Source: UBA3006 sp036746695
Lineage (GTDB): Bacteria; Actinomycetota; Acidimicrobiia; Acidimicrobiales; Ilumatobacteraceae
Length of the DNA stretch: 64,000 nucleotides
Direction of reading: 5' to 3'
Assembly: GCA_036746695.1 (NCBI GenBank)
Contig: DAIODP010000001.1
Location: 1,178,001-1,242,000, forward strand
Shown: in pieces, positions 49,984-58,536 of the stretch
How the letters are laid out: each line of letters begins with the position of its first letter
Position numbering within the stretch: the first letter of the stretch is position 1
Translations under genes and position numbers: made by a program
The notes under the pieces: model-generated
The model's input: the letters and a program-made list of their open reading frames with translations, nothing else
Told to the model about the DNA's origin: nothing
Databases searched by the model: none

Positions 49984-51402
49984 GTGCCAACAGCCATTGT
50001 TGTAGGAAGTGGTCCCAACGGGCTCGCCGCTGCAGCAAAACTTGCGCGTGCTGGTTTACACGTAACAGTTATTGAGGCAGCGCCAACAATTGGTGGAGGC
50101 GCAAGAAGTGCCGAAAAAATCTTGCCCAATCTCATTCACGACGAGTGCGCGGCATTTCATCCTCTTGCTGTGGCATCTCCTATTTACAAAGAACTTGAAT
50201 TGCATCGCTACGGTTTGGAGTGGTGTTCGCCACCCATTCAATGTGCTCACCCGTTTGATGATGGATCAGCAGCCGAGCTGCATCAAAGTGTGCGAGAGAC
50301 TGAGAAACGCTTGGGTAAATCAGGGGCACGATGGGGAAAAGTGTTTTCGTCAAGTGCAGAAAACTTTGACGATTTGCTTTCAGATATTAGTAAACCAATT
50401 TTAAGAATCCCGAATCACCCCCTCTTATTGGCTCAATTTGGTGCGCGTGCGCTATTGCCTGCGTCTGTTCTCGCAACACTTTTGAAATCGGAGTCAGCCC
50501 GGGGCTTGTGGATGGGCGTTGCAGCCCACGCCTTGTATCCATTAACCACTCCGTTTTCAAGTTCGGTGGGCCTCTCGCTGGTCGTTGCCGCACATGCTGA
50601 AGGCTGGCCAGTGGCTAAAGGCGGGTCGCAGTCAATTGCCAACGCACTTGTTTCTGTGATTAAGGCGCACGGTGGCGTGATCGAGACCGGCCATGCTGTC
50701 AAGTCGGTAAACGAGCTACCGCCAGTGGATGTGTTGATGTTGGATGTGTCGCCCAGTATTGCTGCCAATATTCTTGGCGACCGACTGCCGTCAAAAATTT
50801 CTGCTGCGTACAAGCGCTACCGTCATGGTGCTGGTGCATTTAAAGTTGATTTTGCAGTGGAGGGTGGGGTGCCCTGGACTGCGACTGCAGCCCATCAGGC
50901 TGGCACTGTTCATCTTGGAGGTAGCGCGGCCGAAGTTATGGCGGGCGAAGCCATGATTCATGCAGGGAAAATGCCAGAGCGTCCATTTGTTTTGGTGGGG
51001 CAGCAATATGTTGCTGACCCGAGCCGTGCGAGTGGCGATGTCAAACCAGTGTGGTCGTACGCACATGTGCCACACGGTTTCGATGGCGATGCAACTGAAG
51101 CGATTATTAAGCAGATTGAACGATTCGCACCCGGCTTCAGAGATCGCATCGTGGGTATGGCGACACGATCGACCACGCAAATGTCGGTGCATAACGCGAA
51201 CTATGTCGGTGGCGACATCATTGGCGGTCAATCGTCCCCAAGACAGCTTCTCTTTCGTCCAAGATTGACCACCTCGCCCTATTCGACAGGCGTTGCTGGC
51301 ACCTATTTATGTTCCGCTTCAACGCCGCCGGGTGCGGGGGCCCATGGTCTTTGTGGTGCCAATGCGGCAGAGTTGGCAATTTCAGAACTTCGGAGTCGGT
51401 AG
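49984..51402 (+). CDS. Phytoene desaturase-like FAD-dependent oxidoreductase
   Basis: A 472-residue flavoprotein with the dinucleotide-binding loop AIVVGSGPNGLAAAAKLARA at the very N terminus and TVIEAAPTIGGGARS after it, as in the CrtI/COG1233 family. The middle has WPVAKGGSQSIANALVSVIK, and the C-terminal FAD motif is LCSASTPPGAGAHGLCGANA. I chose the GTG at 49984, which puts the glycine loop at residue 8; longer in-frame starts overlap the DUF3556 gene. DUF3556 and COG1233 proteins being adjacent here suggests a shared lipid or isoprenoid oxidation step. Not likely a true phytoene desaturase, because the carotenoid cluster is 48 kb away. Confidence 0.82.
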   Translation: MPTAIVVGSGPNGLAAAAKLARAGLHVTVIEAAPTIGGGARSAEKILPNLIHDECAAFHPLAVASPIYKELELHRYGLEWCSPPIQCAHPFDDGSAAELHQSVRETEKRLGKSGARWGKVFSSSAENFDDLLSDISKPILRIPNHPLLLAQFGARALLPASVLATLLKSESARGLWMGVAAHALYPLTTPFSSSVGLSLVVAAHAEGWPVAKGGSQSIANALVSVIKAHGGVIETGHAVKSVNELPPVDVLMLDVSPSIAANILGDRLPSKISAAYKRYRHGAGAFKVDFAVEGGVPWTATAAHQAGTVHLGGSAAEVMAGEAMIHAGKMPERPFVLVGQQYVADPSRASGDVKPVWSYAHVPHGFDGDATEAIIKQIERFAPGFRDRIVGMATRSTTQMSVHNANYVGGDIIGGQSSPRQLLFRPRLTTSPYSTGVAGTYLCSASTPPGAGAHGLCGANAAELAISELRSR

Positions 51403-51453
51403 GGCTTTCCCGTGCTGTTACTACCGATGAGTAGGTTTGGGCACCATTTGATG

Positions 51454-51482
51454 TTGCCCAATAAAGTAAGAAATGATAAGTA
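51454..51482 (+). promoter_or_regulatory. Candidate promoter for the binding-protein gene
   Basis: TTGCCC (51454-51459) and TAAGTA (51477-51482) are spaced by 17 bases in the 117-base gap before the binding-protein start at 51520. This would give the binding protein its own promoter, in keeping with the usual need for an excess of binding protein over permease. The match to consensus is modest. Confidence 0.3.
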
Positions 51483-51519
51483 TGGCAGTTAATAATTCAC
51501 TACAAACATGGGGGAGTTT

Positions 51520-52767
51520 ATGAAAAGAAAAACAGGAAAGGTTTTGGCGAGCCTTGCAATTTTGGGTTTGCTGGCAACAGGTTGTGGCGGAGGTGATTCT
51601 GATTCGACATCAGATGAAGCCGCCACCGAAGAGACAGCGCCAGCACTTACAGGTGAGCCAATCAAATTAATGACAGTAACCACGCTCAATGCGGCAGGTC
51701 CGACTTACCAAAATATCGCCAATACAGCAAAGGCATACGAATCGTATGTCAATGCTCGAGGTGGAATTGGCGGTCGTCCAATTGAGGTGATTGTTTGTGA
51801 CGAACAATTTGACCCAGCAGTGGCTGCAACATGTGCACGACAGGCAGTAGAGGAAAATGTCGTAGCAGTTGTTGGATCGTTCACGTTCTTTGCGGAAAGC
51901 ATTGTTCCAGTAATTGAGAAATCAAGCATTTCTTGGTTTGGTCCATGTTGCCCAATTACGCCGTCCGAGTTGACAAGCAAGTACTCGTTCCCGATTGGCA
52001 ACCAACCGATGTATGCGGTAGGTGCAATTCAGCATGCCATCGAAGTTGACAAGTGCGAGAAGCTCAATGCAGTCATCATTGACGGTGGACAGGTATTTAT
52101 TCCGCCAATGGAAAACGCAATGAAGGCCTACGGTAAGAAGTTCGGCGAAATCGTAATCATCAGCGGTGTGGCGCAGGACTATTCGGCAGAAGTTGCAAAA
52201 GCAACAGCTGGCGTGGATTGCGTGGCAACCGTCATTTCTGAAACTCCGTACATCACTTGGAATACCGCTTGGACACAGTCGGGAACGACTGCACGCCAGT
52301 ACGGTCCACAAGGAAACTTGAACGAAGTTTCGGCTAAGGGGAACGAAGAGTCAACTGATGGTGACGTCATTGCGGGCATGTACCCAGACATCTCCACAGA
52401 TGCTTGGTCAGAATTCCGCCTAGCACTTGATGAAGCCGGTTTGGACACCACCACGGTGGACTACAACTCACTTGGTGGAATGGGCACTTGGGCTGCATAC
52501 GTTGGGTTCAAGATGATTGCCGAAACAATCAGTGGTGAGATCAACGCGACTTCATTCTTTGAAGCAGCGTCAAATACATCCTCATTGGATTTGGGCGGCA
52601 TGGTTCCAGTCTTGGACTTCACCAAGGAATGGACAGATGGTCTTGCGGGTTACAACCGACTGTTTAACCGAAACGTGATCTTTAGCGTTTTGGAAAAGGG
52701 TAAGGTCAAGCCGTTGACGACCGAGTTCGTAGATGTAAGTAATCTTGCAATGGGTAAAGCAGGCTGA
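51520..52767 (+). CDS. Liv-type ABC transporter substrate-binding lipoprotein
   Basis: A 415-residue periplasmic-binding-protein type 1 (Peripla_BP_6). It has a lipoprotein signal: basic start KRKTGKVLASLAILGLLATG followed by Cys as the lipidation site, then an Asp/Ser/Thr/Glu-rich spacer. Domain features include NARGGIGGRPIEVIVCDEQF, ARQAVEENVVAVVGSF and the late SLGGMGTWAAYVGFKMIAE. The ATG at 51520 is preferred over one at 51508 because GGGGGAG stands just upstream. It follows the transporter operon and surely serves it. Ligand not predictable; four cysteines in the mature domain are notable. Confidence 0.91.
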   Translation: MKRKTGKVLASLAILGLLATGCGGGDSDSTSDEAATEETAPALTGEPIKLMTVTTLNAAGPTYQNIANTAKAYESYVNARGGIGGRPIEVIVCDEQFDPAVAATCARQAVEENVVAVVGSFTFFAESIVPVIEKSSISWFGPCCPITPSELTSKYSFPIGNQPMYAVGAIQHAIEVDKCEKLNAVIIDGGQVFIPPMENAMKAYGKKFGEIVIISGVAQDYSAEVAKATAGVDCVATVISETPYITWNTAWTQSGTTARQYGPQGNLNEVSAKGNEESTDGDVIAGMYPDISTDAWSEFRLALDEAGLDTTTVDYNSLGGMGTWAAYVGFKMIAETISGEINATSFFEAASNTSSLDLGGMVPVLDFTKEWTDGLAGYNRLFNRNVIFSVLEKGKVKPLTTEFVDVSNLAMGKAG

Positions 52768-52778
52768 GAACTTCCTTC

Positions 52779-52815
52779 GGCTTGCTCCCTCTCAGCAATG
52801 AGGCGGGGGCAAGCC
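52779..52815 (+). terminator. Stem-loop between convergent genes
   Basis: GGCTTGCTCCC (52779-52789) pairs with GGGGGCAAGCC (52805-52815), an 11-position stem with one G-T wobble and a 15-base loop. A smaller alternative stem, AAGCC/GGCTT at 52811-52823, overlaps its right arm, and GCTGAGA/TCTCAGC (52763-52796) flanks the left. It lies 12 bases past the binding-protein stop and 13 bases before the 3' end of the convergent ligase gene, so it may stop transcription from both sides. There is no clear T-run. Confidence 0.55.
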
Positions 52816-52827
52816 GGGGGCTTAGCC

Positions 52828-54396
52828 CTAGGAAACTGCTCTATCGCTATTTGTCCAGAATTGCGCTCTTGCGGCCTTTTTGTCGGGCTTACCTAGTGCA
52901 GTGAGTGGCAACGAATCTACGTAGTCAATTGACTTCGGGGCTTGCTGCGAACCCTTTTCCTCTTTAACCAACTGCTTGAGTTCAGCCGTCAACTCGTCTG
53001 ATGCCGAGTGACCGGCCCGCAAGACAATGAGCGCTTTAACCGCCTCGCCCCATTTTTCATCAGGCACGCCAATCACCATGACCATGCTTACGGCATGATG
53101 AGCGCTTAGTACATCTTCCACCTCGCGCGGGTAGACATTAAACCCTCCGGTGATCACCATGTCCTTTGTTCTGTCGACGATGTACAGGAATCCGTCGTCA
53201 TCAAATCGGCCCACGTCGCTGGTATGGAGCCAGTCTCCCCGAAGACATTCGGCTGTTTCTTTCTCTAGATCTTTATATCCGATCATTGACAGGGGACCAC
53301 GAACGCAAATTTCGCCAGTTTCGCCGTGTGGAACCGGTTGATCATTTTCGTCAAGAAGTGCAACATGCATCCAAGGGACTGGTTTGCCACACGAGGAAAG
53401 TCTTTCGATGTTGGCAAGATCGTGGTCTGCTTTTTTCAAGTGAGCGAGAACCATAGGCGCCTCTGTTTGACCATAAAATTGGAAGAATATTTGACCCCAG
53501 TGCTTGATCGCAGCCGCTAATTTGGCCGGACTCATAGGTGATGCTCCGTAGATCATGGTTTCCATTGAAGACATGTCGGCAGTTTCGTAACGCGAGTGAC
53601 TTTGCATTGCGTACAGCATGGAAGGAACGATCAGTGTGCAGGTGATTTTATGTTCGGCGACCAAGTCAAAAAACTCGTCTGGGTTGAAGGAATCCATCAC
53701 ATAAAAAGCGCCACCCGACATCAATACAGGAGCAACTAGCGACATTGCCGCGTGTGACAGTGGAGTTGCAATGGCAATCCGTAATTGTTTCGGAAATTCC
53801 CATTCGGTCATCTGGATCCAGGTCATTGCCTGCCACACCCGATGCGGCATGAGAACACCCTTTGGCCGACCAGTTGTTCCTCCGGTGTAGACAACGGTGC
53901 ATAAGTCTTCAGACTGAACGTCAGGCGCTACAAGTGGTAGCGGCTTGTATTTGTCGGCCTCTGCCATGTAGTTCATTCCAACCGAATTCGGTCCGAAACC
54001 GAGAAACTGCACTTTAGGATAAAGCGCTTTTAATTCGCTTGCTCGATCCGAAAAATAGTCGCTGTCAAAAACCAGACAGTCAATTTCTGCATCGTTAATA
54101 ATGTACGAATGGTCGCTAAACGACCCCATCGGGTGAAGCGGCGTAACAATGCTGCCATTAATCAAAGATGCTGTGAGGTTGGTGAGTACCTCTGGACGAT
54201 TCTTGGAAAGCACAGCCACACGTGAACCTCGCTTGATGCCAATTGATTGCAGCACCTGAATCATTTGGCTCGTGCGTTCTCGGATCTCCTTGTAGCTCGC
54301 TGTCCGACCGGAAAGAAAAATGCACGGTTCATCATTTCTGGTATTCAGACTCTGGATAATGAGGTGTGGAAGAAGTGGGCTGTCATTTAGCTTCAT
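52828..54396 (-). CDS. Acyl-CoA synthetase (AMP-binding, class I adenylate-forming)
   Basis: A 522-residue ligase that activates a carboxylic acid with ATP and CoA. The P-loop is VVYTGGTTGRPKGVLMP, then FYGQTEAPMVLAHL, GETGEICVRGPLSMIGY, and DRTKDMVITGGFNVYPREVE; the catalytic Lys near the C terminus is in PLTALGKPDKKAARA. Size and motifs fit medium/long-chain or branched-chain acyl-CoA ligases. It is divergent from an acyl-CoA dehydrogenase gene, with 143 bases between the starts that must hold both promoters. It probably supplies acyl-CoA to the surrounding dehydrogenases after uptake by the Liv-type system. Confidence 0.91.
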   Translation of the reverse strand: MKLNDSPLLPHLIIQSLNTRNDEPCIFLSGRTASYKEIRERTSQMIQVLQSIGIKRGSRVAVLSKNRPEVLTNLTASLINGSIVTPLHPMGSFSDHSYIINDAEIDCLVFDSDYFSDRASELKALYPKVQFLGFGPNSVGMNYMAEADKYKPLPLVAPDVQSEDLCTVVYTGGTTGRPKGVLMPHRVWQAMTWIQMTEWEFPKQLRIAIATPLSHAAMSLVAPVLMSGGAFYVMDSFNPDEFFDLVAEHKITCTLIVPSMLYAMQSHSRYETADMSSMETMIYGASPMSPAKLAAAIKHWGQIFFQFYGQTEAPMVLAHLKKADHDLANIERLSSCGKPVPWMHVALLDENDQPVPHGETGEICVRGPLSMIGYKDLEKETAECLRGDWLHTSDVGRFDDDGFLYIVDRTKDMVITGGFNVYPREVEDVLSAHHAVSMVMVIGVPDEKWGEAVKALIVLRAGHSASDELTAELKQLVKEEKGSQQAPKSIDYVDSLPLTALGKPDKKAARAQFWTNSDRAVS

Positions 54397-54539
54397 GCCT
54401 TAATCCTACGATGAAGGCTTCGGCCAAATATCACCGTCTTGACCGACCATTTTTGGCGCTATCGGGGTAAATTTCTCTATAGGTATTAAGTTTCATAAAG
54501 CACGCTGCACAGCCAAGCCTGTGAAGAACGGGGAACACA

Positions 54540-55790
54540 GTGATTCCAGAAATGTCAGATCGCACGCTTCGGATGCGGCATGCTCTCGAGAAGTTCATGG
54601 ATGAGCACATTTATCCAAATGAAGCAAGATTCTTCAAAGAGTCAACAGAATTGGGGCCTTGGGCGGTTTGGCCGATCGTGGAAGAACTGAAGGCGATTGC
54701 GAAGCAAACAGAACTTTGGAATGCTTTTTATCATTCCGTTACAACAAATGCTGGATTATCAAACCTTGAATATGCGCCCCTTTGCGAAATCATGGGCCGC
54801 TCGCATTTGGCACCAGAAGTATTTAACTGTGCCGCGCCCGACACCGGAAACATGGAAGTGCTCGAGAAGTTTGGAACAAAGGAACAACAAGAGAAGTGGC
54901 TGAAGCCGTTGCTCAATGGCGACATTAGATCTACTTTTTCAATGACAGAGCCGGCGGTGGCTTCTAGCGATGCAACCAATATTGAAAGCTCGATCGTACG
55001 AGATGGTTCTGAGTATGTGATCAATGGCAGAAAGTGGTACTCCACAAATGCCACGCATCCAAATTGCAAAATCATTATCTTCATGGGCAAGTCGGATCCA
55101 ACGAACCCCAATCGTCACCAGCAACAATCAATGATCCTTGTCCCTAAGGATGCTCCAGGAGTTGAAGTGATAAGGCCGCTTCCAGTGTTCAATTTTTATG
55201 GAATGCCCGACCGGGCATCAGAAGTGCAATTCACCAATGTGAGAGTTCCTATCGAAAACATCTTGTTGGGAGAAGGCCGTGGTTTCGAGATCGCTCAGGG
55301 TCGTCTCGGCCCAGGTCGGGTGCATCACTGTATGCGACTTATTGGCATGGCCGAGCGAGCATTGGAGATGATGTGTCGACGCAGTAAGCACAGGGTCGCT
55401 TTTGGTGCCCCTGTTTCAGACAATGGCGTAACGCTTGAGCGAATAGCGAACGCACGAATCGATATCGAACAAACTCGTTTGCTTGTGTTGAGAACAGCAC
55501 ATTTAATGGACACCCTCGGCAACAAAGCAGCGCGCCGGGAGATTGCGATGATCAAGATCGCGGCGCCTTCGATGGCTTGTCGTGTTGTCGATGACGCAAT
55601 TCAGGCCTTCGGAGGAATTGGTACAGCGAATGATTTTGGTTTGGCGGCCATGTACGCAACAGCTCGACTATTACGCCTCGCTGATGGGCCCGATGAGGTT
55701 CACCGAATGCAGTTGGGTCGGATGGAACTTAAAGAGCAGGCATCCAAGGGACCTATTGAGCCAGTATCTCGGTACACGCCCGAGTGGTAA
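54540..55790 (+). CDS. Acyl-CoA dehydrogenase, ACAD10/11-like
   Basis: A 416-residue FAD enzyme. The N terminus MRHALEKFMDEHIYPNEARF, then FSMTEPAVASSDATNIESSI, YVINGRKWYSTNATHPNCKI, and GRGFEIAQGRLGPGRVHHCM are typical of the ACAD10/11 branch; QAFGGIGTANDFGLAAMYAT and LRLADGPDEVHRMQLGRME carry the C-terminal FAD and catalytic regions (GPDEVH instead of GTSEIQ). Mammalian ACAD10/11 act on branched or 4-hydroxy fatty acyl-CoAs, so branched or hydroxylated substrates are plausible. GTG start. It is divergent from the acyl-CoA ligase. Confidence 0.9.
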   Translation: MIPEMSDRTLRMRHALEKFMDEHIYPNEARFFKESTELGPWAVWPIVEELKAIAKQTELWNAFYHSVTTNAGLSNLEYAPLCEIMGRSHLAPEVFNCAAPDTGNMEVLEKFGTKEQQEKWLKPLLNGDIRSTFSMTEPAVASSDATNIESSIVRDGSEYVINGRKWYSTNATHPNCKIIIFMGKSDPTNPNRHQQQSMILVPKDAPGVEVIRPLPVFNFYGMPDRASEVQFTNVRVPIENILLGEGRGFEIAQGRLGPGRVHHCMRLIGMAERALEMMCRRSKHRVAFGAPVSDNGVTLERIANARIDIEQTRLLVLRTAHLMDTLGNKAARREIAMIKIAAPSMACRVVDDAIQAFGGIGTANDFGLAAMYATARLLRLADGPDEVHRMQLGRMELKEQASKGPIEPVSRYTPEW

Positions 55791-55827
55791 CTGGTCGCTA
55801 TCCGACAACCGTAGTAACCTAGGCGCC

Positions 55828-55974
55828 ATGTCACCTCAGAATTTTGATCAACAAATTTCTCAAACGGATAAAAAGCCGGTGAATCAGCTTCGTCGAGATG
55901 GTTTTGCAGCGATCACGATTGCATTAATTTCTGGGGTTTTGATATTTGTGATGTTCAATCACTTTGTTAGCTAG
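55828..55974 (+). CDS. Small single-span membrane protein (48 residues)
   Basis: From the ATG at 55828 a 48-codon frame encodes a polar N terminus (MSPQNFDQQISQTDKKPVNQ), a short basic stretch LRRDG and one membrane helix, AAITIALISGVLIFVMFNHF, near the C terminus. It follows the acyl-CoA dehydrogenase by 37 bases and shares a CTAG stop overlap with the convergent carboxylase gene. The clean amphipathic layout and the exact stop overlap speak for a real gene, but I know no family. Function unknown. Confidence 0.5.
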   Translation: MSPQNFDQQISQTDKKPVNQLRRDGFAAITIALISGVLIFVMFNHFVS

Positions 55975-57530
55975 CCCGGGTAGACCCCGTGTCGCTTTTC
56001 AATGGCTTGACGATCCACTGGGTCGGCCATAGCGAAGCGAGCAATAACCTCGGCTCTTAGCCGCTCAAAGGAAACAACAGCGTCAATGATCAGTTCGCTG
56101 GCAAGTCGCGAGAGCTCTACGTCTTTTTCGTATTCCGCACGCTTTTGCTGAATGAAAGCCTCACGTTCAACCAAGTCGGTTATGGCGGCAATGTGATTGG
56201 CATAGACAGCGTTGACGGCAGCCTCTGGGCCCATAACGGCAATCTTTGCGGTTGGAAGCGCAAGCGTTGCGATTGGGTCAAATGCCGGACCACACATTGC
56301 GTATAAACCCGCACCATACGCCTTACGAACGACAACACAAATTTTCGGCACTGTCGCTTCAGTAATCGCGGTAATCATTTTTGCACCGTGCCGAATGATT
56401 CCCTGTCGTTCAACCTGTGTACCGATCATGAAACCTGGAACATCTGCGAGGAATATCAGCGGAATGTTGTATGCATCACACAACCAAACAAATCGAGCTG
56501 CTTTGTCAGCCGAATCAACGAACAAAACCCCACCCTTGATCATGGGGTTATTGGCAACAACTCCAATTACGTTTCCATCAAGTAAAGCGAATCCGGTGAC
56601 AAGCTCGGTAGCCCAGTCTGGTTTAACTTCAAAGAACGACTCGTCATCTACGAGCCCTTTGATGAAATTGCGAATGTCGTAGCCGGCCGTCTCGACGTTT
56701 GGTAATACGCTGCGGCTCAGCGGAGTGAGTGGTTCGGCGGCAGAGTACTTGGGTGGAAGTTCACGCCAATTCAGTGGCATAAACGTGAAATACATTTTGG
56801 CTTGTTCGATTGCATCTGTGTCACTCAGCGCCAAGTTGTCGGCACAGCCCGAGATCGATGTGTGCATCCTTGCCCCACCCATCTCTTCAAGCGTGACGTT
56901 TTCTCCGATTACTTCTTGGGCCATTCGTGGAGAGCCCAAGTACATGGATGCATTTTGATCAACCATGAACACCACGTCGCAAAAGGCTGGAATGTATGCC
57001 CCACCCGCTGCCGAAGGGCCAAAGAGACAACAAATCTGAGGGACCTTGCCCGATAGTTTCACCTGATTAGAGAAGATTCGACCAGCGCCTCGGCGTCCTG
57101 GGAACATTTGCACCTGATCGGTAATTCTTGCGCCAGCCGAATCAATCAACCAAAAAATAGGCAATTCGTGGCGAAGTGCATATTCGGTCATGCGGATGAT
57201 TTTTTCAACGGTGCGGGTACCCCACGAACCTGCTTTTACGGTTGAGTCATTCGCAACGATGCAAACAGATCTTCCGCTTACTTTGCCGTATCCAGTCACG
57301 ACGCCATCGGCAGGCAAATCGTCTGCGCTGCAGTTGGCAAGAAGGCCATCTTCTACAAATGTCTCCGCGTCGGTGAGTAGAGCAATGCGTTCTCGCACCG
57401 TCAACTGATTCTTTTTGTCGAGCTTGGCTCGGTCTTTTTCAGCGTTGCCTTTTAGCGCTCGAGCGATCTTGAGCTCGATGTCGCCCTCGCTGGCAGCACT
57501 TTCAGACGAATTTGAGCCTTTGCCAGCCAT
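55971..57530 (-). CDS. Acyl-CoA carboxylase carboxyltransferase (beta) subunit
   Basis: A 519-residue biotin-dependent carboxyltransferase. N-terminal half: TVRERIALLTD, VVTGYGKVSGRSVCIVANDS, WLIDSAGARITDQVQMFPGR, and the oxyanion-hole segment LFGPSAAGGAYIPAFCDVVF. C-terminal half: FLADVPGFMIGTQVERQGII, RHGAKMITAITEATVPKICV and RKAYGAGLYAMCGPAFDP. Context (HMG-CoA lyase and a LiuC-like hydratase alongside) suggests 3-methylcrotonyl-CoA or a similar branched enoyl-CoA as substrate; by sequence alone acetyl/propionyl-CoA types are equally possible. The biotin carboxylase/carrier alpha subunit is absent here. The ATG at 57530 is preferred over an upstream start at 57590. Confidence 0.91.
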   Translation of the reverse strand: MAGKGSNSSESAASEGDIELKIARALKGNAEKDRAKLDKKNQLTVRERIALLTDAETFVEDGLLANCSADDLPADGVVTGYGKVSGRSVCIVANDSTVKAGSWGTRTVEKIIRMTEYALRHELPIFWLIDSAGARITDQVQMFPGRRGAGRIFSNQVKLSGKVPQICCLFGPSAAGGAYIPAFCDVVFMVDQNASMYLGSPRMAQEVIGENVTLEEMGGARMHTSISGCADNLALSDTDAIEQAKMYFTFMPLNWRELPPKYSAAEPLTPLSRSVLPNVETAGYDIRNFIKGLVDDESFFEVKPDWATELVTGFALLDGNVIGVVANNPMIKGGVLFVDSADKAARFVWLCDAYNIPLIFLADVPGFMIGTQVERQGIIRHGAKMITAITEATVPKICVVVRKAYGAGLYAMCGPAFDPIATLALPTAKIAVMGPEAAVNAVYANHIAAITDLVEREAFIQQKRAEYEKDVELSRLASELIIDAVVSFERLRAEVIARFAMADPVDRQAIEKRHGVYPG

Positions 57531-57574
57531 TCGACCATCATAACTGTCGTGAAAAGCGCAAGGTCTATCCAAGG

Positions 57575-57604
57575 TTGACAGTTCCCCCAAGGAGGCTGTT
57601 TAGA
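57575..57604 (+). promoter_or_regulatory. Candidate promoter for the HMG-CoA lyase gene
   Basis: A perfect -35 box, TTGACA (57575-57580), is followed after 18 bases by TTTAGA (57599-57604), about 54 bases before the GTG start at 57658. The 127-base divergent region also must serve the carboxylase gene on the other strand. Confidence 0.42.
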
Positions 57605-57657
57605 CTTATGTCATCGATTCTGTTTCCAATGCAGCGAAGACAAAGTCCGTAACAAGC

Positions 57658-58536
57658 GTGCTTCAGGTGGATATCCGTGAAGTTGGCCCAAGGGATGGAC
57701 TCCAGGCAGAAGCTCCTATTTCGATTGCCGATCGAGTTTCGCTCATTAATCAACTCATTTCTGCAGGAGTTCGCCACATCGAGGTTGCCTCGTTTATGCG
57801 TGACGACGTAGTTCCATCTATGGCCGGCGCAGAAGAAGTTATTGCCGCTATCTCTGAAAGAAGTGGAATCACGGTTGCTGGCTTGGTTGCAAACCTTGCA
57901 GGTGTTCGAAGAGCACTGTCTTGCGATCTTGATGAAATCACGATCACCGTTTCGCTTTCAAATACATACAGTGTCAAAAACACGGGCAAGTCCACTATCG
58001 AATCAATGGCGGGTGTACAAGCATTAATTGCCGAAATTGGTGGCAGGGCAACAACTGACGTAGTTGTCTCGTGTGCCTTTGGGTCGCCTTACGATGACGT
58101 TGAAATGTACAGAGATTTACTTCCATGTATTTCGCAACTGCGTGATTTTGGTTCGGACAGAATTACTTTGGCTGATACCACCGGTGAGGCAATTCCCAAA
58201 ACCATTCGTGACGCGGTTGGGTTGGTCGGCAACGACATTGGCTTGCACCTGCATGAAACTCGCGGAACCGGCCTCGTTAATGCTTTTGCAGGCTTGGAAG
58301 CCGGTGTGCGGAGGTTTGATTCTTCGCTAGGAGGAATTGGCGGGTCTCCGTTTGCAAAGGGTGCTGCGGGCAACGTGGCAACAGAGTCGCTTGTCTCGCT
58401 GCTACATAAAGAGGGCTACACAACTGAAATCAATGTTGATCGCTTAGTTTCTTTGACCGTTCAGTTGCGAGAAATGCTCGGCCATGACCTTCCATCACCA
58501 CTCGCGATATCTCAAACCAGCAAAACTGCGAGTTAA
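57658..58536 (+). CDS. Hydroxymethylglutaryl-CoA lyase-like protein
   Basis: A 292-residue TIM-barrel lyase that cleaves HMG-CoA to acetoacetate and acetyl-CoA. It opens DIREVGPRDGLQAEAP, with the metal-binding Arg-Asp, has RHIEVASFM, ITVSLSNTYSVKNTGKS, VSCAFGSPYDD, LADTTGEAIPK, GLHLHETRGTG (H-x-H metal ligands) and DSSLGGIGGSPFAKGAAGNV, where the family's G-cluster usually contains a catalytic Cys (GGCPxAxGAxGN); here the corresponding position reads Ser (GGSPFAKGA). Substitution of this Cys may alter activity, so a related acyl-CoA lyase activity is possible. GTG start. Its 3' end overlaps the convergent hydratase gene by four bases. Confidence 0.84.
   Translation: MLQVDIREVGPRDGLQAEAPISIADRVSLINQLISAGVRHIEVASFMRDDVVPSMAGAEEVIAAISERSGITVAGLVANLAGVRRALSCDLDEITITVSLSNTYSVKNTGKSTIESMAGVQALIAEIGGRATTDVVVSCAFGSPYDDVEMYRDLLPCISQLRDFGSDRITLADTTGEAIPKTIRDAVGLVGNDIGLHLHETRGTGLVNAFAGLEAGVRRFDSSLGGIGGSPFAKGAAGNVATESLVSLLHKEGYTTEINVDRLVSLTVQLREMLGHDLPSPLAISQTSKTAS

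Noticed and set aside
49984..51402. Genuine phytoene desaturase of the carotenoid pathway
   Set aside because: It lies 48 kb from the carotenoid genes and inside a transporter operon with DUF3556; the COG1233 family is broad and includes many non-carotenoid enzymes.
54397..54539. A TetR-type operator (GACCGACCATTTTTGG) between the ligase and ACAD10/11-like genes
   Set aside because: The sequence is not a proper inverted repeat and no regulator gene is nearby; not enough to call a site.
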